DNA of 64,000 nt. Origin: Gracilibacillus sp. YIM 98692. GTDB taxonomy: Bacteria > Bacillota > Bacilli > Bacillales > Amphibacillaceae. Under the pieces are notes generated by a model that worked only from the letters and a program-made list of their open reading frames with translations, was not told the DNA's origin and did not search any database. The DNA lies in the NCBI RefSeq assembly GCF_010993965.1, contig NZ_WIXM01000016.1:1-64000 (forward strand), read 5' to 3'. This document shows, one piece after another, positions 8,727-15,556 of this stretch; the stretch's first letter is position 1; each line of letters starts with the position of its first letter. Position numbers and translations under genes: made by a program.

Positions 8727-9060
8727 TACATATTTATTGGCATAAGGACTCTCGTAAAAACGTTTTTATGTATTCCTATGGTTCTCGTATTCCATTTGTA
8801 AGTTCGAAAGAAATTCCGAAAAGATACCTCGAGCTTCCTCACAAATCATTGACTCAATACTATTCAAGTAATGGATTAATAAAAAATATTACATTTTATG
8901 TACCAAAGTAGTGGCATCCCGTACTTATGTATGTGAGGACGTCATAAAAAAACTGAAAAAGTTATGAGTTCAACGTTCTAATAAAAGAAATAGAAGTACA
9001 GTAAAGGCAAAATTTATTTTCTGAATTTACCATTCTATACGAATAAGCAAAAAATGGGGG

Positions 9061-9939
9061 ATGTTAATGACAACAGATAAAAAATATATGGTTATAAATA
9101 GCAGTACAGGGGAGATAGAACACACGACTGACGTAGTTATAACAGAAGAGCAAGTAAAAGAGAAACAAGAGCGACAAGCCAATGGACGAGCAGTCTATCG
9201 AGCTCGAAAGAACTATCACGAAAAGGACAACAGACGATTCGTTATTAATTTTATAAGTCCTATACGAGGACTATTACCAAATCTAACGCTCACAGATGCG
9301 GGAGTAATGATGAAGTTATTACCATATACACAAACGGATAGGAAACTGAAGAAGAACGGTAAGGCTCTAGAGATAGCGGATATATCTAAAATAATTAAAC
9401 GATCGGAAAAACCAACACGCCGAGCATTATCAAGATTAGAAAATGTCAGTTTGTTAGAGTCGACGGGGCGACCTAAGAATTACTATGTTAATCCATTTTA
9501 TCATTTAAAGGGTTCATTGAAAGGTAGAAAAGATGAAAAATTCGTCAAGCTCTATAAAAGTAAAGCCAAAGAGTTATTAGATAGGCTCTCACTAAACGAA
9601 GCAGGTATAGTTTATAAAATATTACCATTTTTTCATTACGAAACTTTTATCTTATGTGGTAATCCAAATGAAGAAAATCCAAAACTATACGAGGAGCTAA
9701 GTCAAACTATGCTTTCTGAGCTAATCGGACATGATAAAGATGAACTAAACAAACTAATGAAAAGTCTGCGAACTAAAGGAGTCTTAATGCAATCCGAGAG
9801 TTCTTATGTAAAATCTCACTATGTTCATCCTGATCTGTTCTATCGTAAAGATTATGAGGACGAGCATACAAGAGAAATACGTGCTATGTTTGAGCGTAAC
9901 GAGATAAGAAAACAAGCACGAGTAATACGCAAAAAATAA
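9061..9939 (+). CDS. Winged-helix protein, possible replication initiator
   Basis: 292 aa, charged and soluble. There appear to be two related winged-helix-like modules: residues ~75-150 (LTLTDAGVMMKLLPYT... ending YYVNPFYHLKG) and ~175-265 (LSLNEAGIVYKILPFF... ending YVHPDLFYRKD). This layout resembles RepL/RepA-like replication proteins of Firmicute plasmids and phages, often annotated as MarR-like. Function is inferred from that likeness and from the ORF-poor, repeat-bearing segment before it. GGGGG lies directly before the ATG at 9061; the in-frame ATG at 9067 is better spaced. Confidence 0.65.
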   Translation: MLMTTDKKYMVINSSTGEIEHTTDVVITEEQVKEKQERQANGRAVYRARKNYHEKDNRRFVINFISPIRGLLPNLTLTDAGVMMKLLPYTQTDRKLKKNGKALEIADISKIIKRSEKPTRRALSRLENVSLLESTGRPKNYYVNPFYHLKGSLKGRKDEKFVKLYKSKAKELLDRLSLNEAGIVYKILPFFHYETFILCGNPNEENPKLYEELSQTMLSELIGHDKDELNKLMKSLRTKGVLMQSESSYVKSHYVHPDLFYRKDYEDEHTREIRAMFERNEIRKQARVIRKK

Positions 9940-9957
9940 TCAAGAGGAGGTAAAACG

Positions 9958-10026
9958 ATGGGTACAAAACAAAAACGTAGAACTGAACTGTACAAATCTC
10001 GATTAACGAGATCCAAGAAAGTTTAG
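9958..10026 (+). CDS. Very small basic protein (22 aa)
   Basis: Starts 18 bases after the Rep-like gene with a strong AGAGGAGG seven bases before ATG. The 22 residues are very basic (MGTKQKRRTELYKSRL...). The ribosome site supports translation; no family is recognised. Confidence 0.45.
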   Translation: MGTKQKRRTELYKSRLTRSKKV

Positions 10027-10080
10027 TAGGAAGCGGCTTATAGCGTAGGTGTGTAGTTATCGAGAGAAGGCGCAACAAAT

Positions 10081-10282
10081 GATAAACAAAATGCCGAAAG
10101 CATCTTATCCAAGTATTAATAAAGATGATATTGACTTTTTTGAGATACCTTTAATACCTCCTAATAAGCAGATGGAAATTATTAAGTATATTGAAAGCAA
10201 GGAAAATAAGATAAATGAGGAGAAACAAAACTTAATAGAATTAAAGGAAAAAAAGAATGAAACTTTATCTAATTTTATTTAA
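10081..10282 (+). pseudogene. C-terminal fragment of a type I restriction S subunit (HsdS)
   Basis: The last ~60 residues (FFEIPLIPPNKQMEIIKYI, then a helix rich in E and K ending KKNETLSNFI) match the C-terminal end of HsdS specificity subunits: the conserved P-P-x-x-Q motif plus the final coiled coil. No target-recognition domains, HsdM or HsdR are present, so it is a scrap, left by recombination or carried as a recombination donor. It ends 34 bases before a terminator. Confidence 0.65.
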
Positions 10283-10316
10283 TATTAAGGATAGGAATAG
10301 CTAAGAGTTTGACAGA

Positions 10317-10341
10317 GTCGCATTATTGCGGCTTTTTTTTT
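10317..10341 (+). terminator. Terminator after the HsdS fragment
   Basis: 6-bp stem GTCGCA/TGCGGC, loop TTAT, then nine T. The following ~350 bases up to attR hold no gene that I can see. Confidence 0.8.
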
Positions 10342-10689
10342 GCGTTTTTATCCATAAAATCGGAGTAATTCATTAATACTAACACAATTCCACAACAAAC
10401 ATTACTCGGATGTCTACACTTCATATAGTTAAACGGGAGGTAAGGCGAGGGGTAAAATAAGGTTATGCGTAACAATCCAATTGACTAAACTCGAATAATC
10501 GTAGTAACATATAAACTACCGTTAGAGCTACGCACTACCCGAGATTCATAACGACTATGATATGCGGTAATCCACAGTTAGTGGAACGTAGTCGTACGAA
10601 CCGTTTCGAATAATACGCACTTAACTCCGCTAAAGGATAGCGTAGTATCAATCGTTCAAGGTATCGAAAATCGGAAAAAAACCCTCGGT

Positions 10690-10743
10690 ACGACTCAAAA
10701 TCGTGTTCCTTCGGGAGTGTCGGTTCGACCCCGACCACCGGTA
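10690..10743 (+). repeat. attR: 54-bp direct repeat, right element boundary
   Basis: Exact copy of 1916-1969. It is the displaced 3' part of the chromosomal tRNA-Leu gene and is followed by the operon's original terminator at 10786-10820. No 5' half of a tRNA precedes it, so this is not a second tRNA gene. Confidence 0.93.
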
Positions 10744-10785
10744 CTTGGTTCTATCAGTAATTTAAAGTGAATATACCGTAATATC

Positions 10786-10820
10786 AACCGTTCTTCACAA
10801 TTTTGGGGAACGGTTTTTTT
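10786..10820 (+). terminator. Original terminator of the rRNA-tRNA operon
   Basis: Stem AACCGTTC/GAACGGTT followed by a run of seven T, 43 bases after attR. Before integration it would have followed tRNA-Leu directly. Confidence 0.85.
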
Positions 10821-10895
10821 GTGTGCCAGGCATGTACACAAACTTTAGGGTTGAAGTCCCGAACTGGGAAAGCAGTAGTACCAGTTAGCCAGAAT
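10821..10895 (+). other. 5' fragment of a group IIC intron
   Basis: The sequence begins GTGTGCCAGGCATG and continues with TAGGGTTGAAGTCCCGAACTG and CAGTTAGCC. This is the 5' end and domain I of group IIC introns such as the Oceanobacillus iheyensis intron (GTGTGCCCGGCATG..., GTCCCGAACTG, AGTTAGCC, from memory). It starts right after the T-run of the tRNA operon terminator, the insertion site typical of the IIC class. Domains II-VI and the reverse transcriptase are missing. Confidence 0.72.
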
Positions 10896-11007
10896 AAAAG
10901 TATTTGAATCTAATGGGCAATATACATTTAATTTGAAATTATGAACCATAAATTGTTTCAGTACACGTGTTAAAATTAAATATGGATAAAACAATTGGAG
11001 TGAAAAC

Positions 11008-11408
11008 ATGGATAAAATGAAGGATATTCGTTGGCAACAAAGATTTGAGAACTAGTCTTTCAAGCTCCTAGAAAAATACTCGAGTAGACCAATACAATAT
11101 CAACTGAATTAGAACGAGCAGGTATTATTCAATTCTTTGATACAATCTTTGAATTAGCATGGAAGGTGTTAAAGGATTATTTAGAGGCAGAGGGGTATGT
11201 TACTAAAAGTCCTAGAGAATCTATTAAAAAAGCTTTTCAGGTTGAGATAATTGAAGATGGCCATCATTGGATAGATGCGCTATCCAAGAGGAATTTAACT
11301 TCCCATACTTATGATCAGGAACTAGCAGAAAAGTTAGTGAAAGAAATACAAGAAAGATTTCTACCTTTACTAAGAAACTTATATGAAAGGTTACTAAAGG
11401 AAAGATAA
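11008..11408 (+). pseudogene. HepT-like (HI0074 family) HEPN toxin, broken
   Basis: Starts at ATG 11008 (MDKMKDIRWQQRFEN), then a TAG stop and a shift. From about 11110 the rest is intact: LERAGIIQFFDTIFELAWK, DYLEAEGYVTKSPRESIKKA, ALSKRNLTSHTYD and a C-terminal helix. This is the nucleotidyltransferase substrate-binding / HepT family; RNLTSH provides the R-x4-H-type HEPN motif. Its partner follows two bases later. The early stop makes it almost certainly inactive, although the downstream 80-aa frame stays open. Confidence 0.75.
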
Positions 11409-11409
11409 T

Positions 11410-11743
11410 ATGTTTGGACTAATTGAAAGTGATATACATTATATAAATATTGCCCTAGCGAAATTTTTGATGAAAAAGATTGCGGGATTATTTTTCGGAG
11501 CTGAGCAATTGGTAATTACAAAAGAGGATCTGATATAGACCTTGCAATAAAGGAAGAGGGTATTACCCCAAAGACATTATATAAGTTGTCTGATTTACTA
11601 AACGAGGAATATCCTTTGCCATATTTTTTGATCTCATTCATTACGAGACTATCTCTAATGTAAATTTAAAAAATCATATTGATAGAGAAGGTAAAGTAAT
11701 TTATGAAACTAACTCAGGGAACTATAAAAGTTATGGTGGATAA
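11410..11743 (+). pseudogene. MntA-like minimal nucleotidyltransferase antitoxin, broken
   Basis: Begins MFGLIESDIHYIN. After small insertions and deletions the frames give LFFGAEQ, NYKRGSDIDLAIKEEG (normally a G-S...GS-D-x-D core), YKLSDLLNEEYPLP, DLIHYETIS and KVIYE. This is the MNT family partner of HepT, which AMPylates the toxin in working systems. At least two frameshifts are needed to join the parts. Confidence 0.7.
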
Positions 11744-11894
11744 TAAGTTGTTTTAGTTTACATGTGGTCATATAAAGCACATCAGTTGATCCCATGTTAT
11801 TATCAATAAAAGAAATATGATCATGTTTCATTAGAAATCGTCTTTTCGTGGTAACTTACAATTATAGCGTAAAGAGCGATTTTTTTAATTTTCG

Positions 11895-11955
11895 TCTAAA
11901 TACAAAACAAAAAAGAGGCGACCTCAAAAGGAGTTGTTAAAGTCCTTTTGGGTCA
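11895..11955 (-). terminator. Terminator of the fructosyltransferase genes
   Basis: On the minus strand, arms GACCCAAAAGGA and TCCTTTTGAGGTC enclose ~10 bases and are followed by GCCTCTTTTTTG. It lies ~90 bases past the stop of the leftward GH68 gene. The 11744-11894 stretch holds nothing recognisable. Confidence 0.7.
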
Positions 11956-12045
11956 GCCCCATTTACCTTTAGCTTATTTACATTATTCAGTTTTGCACAA
12001 TTTCACTCATTAGCCTTATCTGTAGCTTCTAATCTGAGGTGAAAT

Positions 12046-13380
12046 TTATTTAAAAACACCTGGATCTTTTTCTTTCACAATCTTGGTCTTGTCCTGATGA
12101 ATGGATATTTTTAGAGACGGTGCTAATGTTCCGCCAAAATGATCAAATTGCCATTCACGAGATTGATGACCAATATCATCAATGGTCTTATCTCCAAGGT
12201 CAAAGAAATTCAAAAAGCTAACTATCGTTCCGTTGGGCAGAACTGTCCAAGAGTAAGCCTGGTAAGGATTATCCTTAGGATTGGCAACAACCAAACCACT
12301 GTCATTCAATGGTTGATAGCCTCCCACAAGAGAATCTGATACAAATCCAAAAAGACCGTCCGGACCTGAAGTACCAGGTGCAAATTTATTAAGATGAGTG
12401 TCTGTGAACAAATAGTACTTATTTCCTTTAGTTACCATATGTGGACGTTCAAGTTCCTGGTTCACACAATTTGCTTCCACTAAAGGAGGCATTATTTCAT
12501 ATTCGGTCAAATCTTCATTGGTTGATTTGGCAATACCGATGCTGCCATTAAATAATTTGGAATTCTCAGGGACTTCATGATTAGCACGGAATTCTTCTGA
12601 TCCGATGTGCTCAGGTTCACACTGGCGTTCAGCTGGTGTGCCATTGGAATTCCCCTCAAAAAGAATGTATTCTTCACCAGTTTTCGGATCTTCAAAAAAC
12701 CACGGGTCACGGAACGCATAAGCAATATCACCTTGCATACCTTCTTCCATCGTTTGATAATATTTACCCTCCGGTTCAAGAATCACATCATGATTTGACC
12801 AGTTGTTAAATGATATTCCGTCTTTCTTTGTGATTTCTATATCAGCTGATGCTTTGGCCAAGCGCTGTTCGTAGGTAATGTGATCTTCACCTTTTCTTCC
12901 CGTCGTGGTGTAGAAAAAGTGAAGCTTGCCATCATCAACCATGGCTGAGCCAGCCCATTGGCGAGAACCGAGCGCTTCCCCTTCAGGGAACACGGTTCCT
13001 CCTAACTCCCAGTCCTTTCCATTTTTAGAGACGAAATAACGAATTTCAGCAATGTCATGACGTTTTCCAGGTAATACATCCGACGGGGCCGTCAATGAGA
13101 AGATAACTTTGTAACCATTAATAACTGCAATGGATCCGTCACGATTACGTAAAGGCCACGTATCCCAAATATGATAGTCTGATGATATTTTTTCCACTTC
13201 TTCTCCGTTAATATACGGAGCTGTGTTGTCCGCTGTTTGCTCGATTTTAGATACTTGTTCACGAGTCCAGTTGACAGTTGTCTCTGCACCATCCGCCTGA
13301 AGCGGAACAAATACAGAAGTAATAAGGGTTGTAGCCAATGCAAAAGTCGTTAAAGCTTTTTTGCTTTTGTAAGTAAACAT
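12046..13380 (-). CDS. GH68 fructosyltransferase (levansucrase-type), copy 1
   Basis: 444 aa with a signal peptide (about 1-32). GH68 enzymes split sucrose and build levan or inulin outside the cell. Catalytic triad: nucleophile D73 (IWDTWPL), stabiliser D225 (FRDPWFF) and acid/base E311 (ELERPHM). Length is close to B. subtilis SacB (473 aa) and there is no cell-wall anchor. It follows the second GH68 gene by 201 bases, which contain a hairpin, so it may be co-transcribed through that hairpin or have its own promoter. Levan versus inulin product cannot be told from sequence alone. Confidence 0.93.
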   Translation of the reverse strand: MFTYKSKKALTTFALATTLITSVFVPLQADGAETTVNWTREQVSKIEQTADNTAPYINGEEVEKISSDYHIWDTWPLRNRDGSIAVINGYKVIFSLTAPSDVLPGKRHDIAEIRYFVSKNGKDWELGGTVFPEGEALGSRQWAGSAMVDDGKLHFFYTTTGRKGEDHITYEQRLAKASADIEITKKDGISFNNWSNHDVILEPEGKYYQTMEEGMQGDIAYAFRDPWFFEDPKTGEEYILFEGNSNGTPAERQCEPEHIGSEEFRANHEVPENSKLFNGSIGIAKSTNEDLTEYEIMPPLVEANCVNQELERPHMVTKGNKYYLFTDTHLNKFAPGTSGPDGLFGFVSDSLVGGYQPLNDSGLVVANPKDNPYQAYSWTVLPNGTIVSFLNFFDLGDKTIDDIGHQSREWQFDHFGGTLAPSLKISIHQDKTKIVKEKDPGVFK

Positions 13381-13540
13381 TTCATTTCTCCTTTCATTTT
13401 ATAAATCATATTCACTGATTACGAATTGCTTATTTATCACGGTGGACAATCGTCCGTAAGACTCCACACTTTCAGACTTAGAATAATGAAAGAAGGATAC
13501 GTGGGGAAAACGGACGCTAGCACCCTGATTAGTTTTACTA

Positions 13541-13571
13541 ACCATCAGTGGGGGATGAAACCCACTGATGT
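13541..13571. repeat. Palindromic hairpin between the two GH68 genes
   Basis: Arms CATCAGTGGG and CCCACTGATG (10 bp) with a 7-9 base loop, between the stop of copy 2 and the start of copy 1. It has no T-run in the direction of the genes, so it may be an mRNA-stabilising or processing hairpin or a dispersed palindrome. Confidence 0.55.
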
Positions 13572-13581
13572 AAGTCTCTTT

Positions 13582-14961
13582 TTATCGTAAAGATCTTCCG
13601 TAAGGTCCGAATGGTTTGATTTCTCCAGCTTCCATTTCTTTCATTATTTCAGTTTTGTCACCGTCAAAGGACACTTTCAATGTAGGTGCGAATGTACCGC
13701 CGAATTTAACATTTCCGTTTTCATCTCTAGGTTCGTTGATGAAGCTGATAACCTGTCCGTCTGGCGCTACCCACCAGGAATAAGCTTGGAACGGGTTTTC
13801 CTCTGGATTTGCAACGACCAGCCCAGTACCATTTACTGGTTTATAATCGCTTCGCAGTCCGCCTTTACCTACAAAACCGTACAAGCCGTCTGGACCGTCA
13901 AGACCAGGAGCAAATGTGAATTTGTGGCTGATCGTAAGTAGGTAATAAGTGTCGCCGTCTACCACGACATGCGGACGCTCTAGCTGATGGTTGGCACCAA
14001 CTGATTCTAAAAGTGGAGGTAACATTTTCAATTCACTTACGTCTTCGTCAAGCACTTCTGCAATACCGATATTTCCGTTGAAATTTTCTGCACCATCCGG
14101 AACGGTATGGGTTTTGCGATATTCTTCATCACCAATGTTTTCCGGTTTCAGATAATTTCTGTTCGATCCTGCCTGTCCTTCCCAAATAATATACTCTTTG
14201 CCTGTGTTTGGATCATGGAAGAAAAACGGATCACGGAACCCAGTGATGATATTGCCATGTTCTTGGAACTGTTGAATCGTTTCATAATGTTTGCCGTCTG
14301 CTTCAAGCAGGATTTGGTGCTTCCCTTCATTGGTGAGATGGACGCCATCTTTATCGGCGCTAATGTCAAACGTCGTCTTAGCGAGACGTTGCTCAGCTCT
14401 TTTTACCCATCCATCTTGATTCCATTCTTTACCACCATCTGCATTCATATCAGTGGTTGATGTATAGAAGAAATGCACTTTTCCATCCTCGTCTACCATT
14501 GCTGAACCTGCCCATTGCATGTGGCCTAACGCTTTATCATAGTCATATGGAACACCTGCATAGGTCCAGTCTTTACCGTTTTTAGAATAGAACATACCGA
14601 TTCTTGCTTCAGTATGGCGCTCACCCCAGCCTAAAGAACGTGGAGCAACTAATGCGAAAGCGATTCTGTATCCTTTTATTTTAGCAAGAGAGCCGTCTCT
14701 GTTCTGAAGCGGCCACGTATCCCAAATCCACACATCCGGAGCAGCAAGCTCAAAATTAGTATCGATAACTGGAGCTGTCGTTTCTTCCGTTAGTTCAACT
14801 TGCTCTGCTTGCTGACGTGACCAGACAGAAGTATGATCATCCCTAACATCCCAGGTAGTCTGTTGCGCCGAAACGGCAGTAGCACTAGTCATTAGAGTGC
14901 TTGTTAAAATCACAGTACCTAAAACCAATTTACCAATTTTTTCATGAAATTTCGTTTTCAT
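13582..14961 (-). CDS. GH68 fructosyltransferase (levansucrase-type), copy 2
   Basis: 459 aa, signal peptide ending near the ATAVSA-QQ site (about residue 32). Catalytic residues: D81 (IWDTWPLQNRDG), D244 (FRDPFFF) and E328 (QLERPHV). It is clearly diverged from copy 1 (for example an insert near residues 171-187), so the two are paralogues or arrived separately and may differ in product or chain length. It is the first gene behind the leftward antiterminator leader at 15052-15148, so its expression should need the BglG-family protein encoded at 19774. Confidence 0.93.
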   Translation of the reverse strand: MKTKFHEKIGKLVLGTVILTSTLMTSATAVSAQQTTWDVRDDHTSVWSRQQAEQVELTEETTAPVIDTNFELAAPDVWIWDTWPLQNRDGSLAKIKGYRIAFALVAPRSLGWGERHTEARIGMFYSKNGKDWTYAGVPYDYDKALGHMQWAGSAMVDEDGKVHFFYTSTTDMNADGGKEWNQDGWVKRAEQRLAKTTFDISADKDGVHLTNEGKHQILLEADGKHYETIQQFQEHGNIITGFRDPFFFHDPNTGKEYIIWEGQAGSNRNYLKPENIGDEEYRKTHTVPDGAENFNGNIGIAEVLDEDVSELKMLPPLLESVGANHQLERPHVVVDGDTYYLLTISHKFTFAPGLDGPDGLYGFVGKGGLRSDYKPVNGTGLVVANPEENPFQAYSWWVAPDGQVISFINEPRDENGNVKFGGTFAPTLKVSFDGDKTEIMKEMEAGEIKPFGPYGRSLR

Positions 14962-15051
14962 TTGGTTTCTCCTCTCTTTGATTGAAAAATTTTTTTCTAC
15001 AAACGAATAGTAATGAGTCCTATCTGCACCCTACCCTCCTTTTCAGTGGAA

Positions 15052-15148
15052 CAAAAAAAAGACCTAAAACGTTTAAGGACAAAGTGCACGCAAGGCACTA
15101 TACTCCTTTAAACATTTTAGGTCTTGCCTGGTTGACCAGTCACAATCC
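15052..15148 (-). promoter_or_regulatory. RAT antiterminator and overlapping terminator, GH68 leader
   Basis: On the minus strand, bases 15148-15119 form a ribonucleic antiterminator (GGATTGTGACTGG..., ...CCAGGCAAGACCT), as in B. subtilis sacB and sacPA. Its end overlaps the left arm of a long terminator (AAGACCTAAAA...TTTTAGGTCTT, then eight T, 15125-15052). Without the antiterminator protein, transcription should stop before the gene at 14961. Confidence 0.9.
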
Positions 15149-15391
15149 CACAATATTTTGTTTACATCGACAACTCTATCTCACTCCATAGCATTCCGTC
15201 AATGGTACAAAAATCTTAAAATACCAATCTTACATTACTAGCAATAAATACCTATAATCCCAATTATTCATCCTTAAAATTACCTATTTATGTAAATTTA
15301 AACAAATACACTATGATATAAGACATATGTAGCCTAATTCCCCCTTTTAATTTTAATGTGTTTCTATTAACTTAATCAGTCTAAAAGCAAT

Positions 15392-15420
15392 TTGATATAT
15401 TTAAATGTACATAGTATACT
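15392..15420 (+). promoter_or_regulatory. Sigma-A promoter of the GH32 gene
   Basis: TTGATA (15392-15397), a 17-bp spacer, then TATACT (15415-15420), placed just before the RAT leader. Confidence 0.75.
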
Positions 15421-15442
15421 GAGTGTGAAAAAAAATACAGTA

Positions 15443-15527
15443 GGATTGTAACTGATTTAACAGGCAAGACCTAAAGTGTGTTGGGGGAATTTCTATGGCC
15501 TCCTATACATTTTAGGTCTTTTTTTAT
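15443..15527 (+). promoter_or_regulatory. RAT antiterminator and overlapping terminator, GH32 leader
   Basis: Bases 15443-15472 (GGATTGTAACTGATTTAA, then CAGGCAAGACCT) are a near-consensus RAT of the SacT/SacY/LicT type. They overlap a terminator with arms AAGACCTAAA (15466-15475) and TTTAGGTCTT (15511-15520) and a run of seven T. This mirrors the leader on the opposite strand, so both arms of the locus respond to one antiterminator. Confidence 0.92.
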
Positions 15528-15556
15528 TCTACTAGAGACAATGGAGGAATTAGTTT

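Larger units (their letters stand above)
1916..10743 (+). mobile_element. Integrated genetic element in tRNA-Leu (~8.8 kb)
   Basis: The segment is bounded by the 54-bp repeat and has a tyrosine integrase directly inside the left end. Its gene content is an integrase, a SIR2-domain protein, an HEPN-domain protein, a second small recombinase, a winged-helix Rep-like protein and an HsdS scrap. No capsid, terminase, relaxase or T4SS gene is visible, so it is neither a complete prophage nor a conjugative element. It could be a mobilisable island, an integrated plasmid or a phage satellite. Its text is rich in TCG/CGA words compared with the flanks, which suggests transfer. Confidence 0.88.

Noticed and set aside
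8612-8911. 99-aa frame in the gene-free stretch before the Rep-like gene
   Set aside because: It reads through the two palindromes (giving repeated MYSR-YIH), has no ribosome site and has odd Tyr/Ser-rich composition.
10535-10738. 67-aa minus-strand frame at the right border
   Set aside because: It includes the tRNA-derived repeat (MVGVEPTLP) and has no ribosome site.
10690-10743. A second tRNA-Leu gene
   Set aside because: Only the 3' part from the anticodon stem on is present; the D-arm and 5' acceptor strand are absent. It is the att repeat.
13541-13571. CRISPR-like repeat or leader
   Set aside because: A single palindrome only; no regularly spaced repeats exist anywhere in the window.
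14107-14460. 117-aa plus-strand frame inside the second GH68 gene
   Set aside because: Antisense shadow of a gene with complete catalytic motifs.
15052-15527. T-box or sugar riboswitch in the divergent fructan region
   Set aside because: The motifs are the protein-dependent RAT of the SacT/LicT class and overlap terminators exactly as in sacB.
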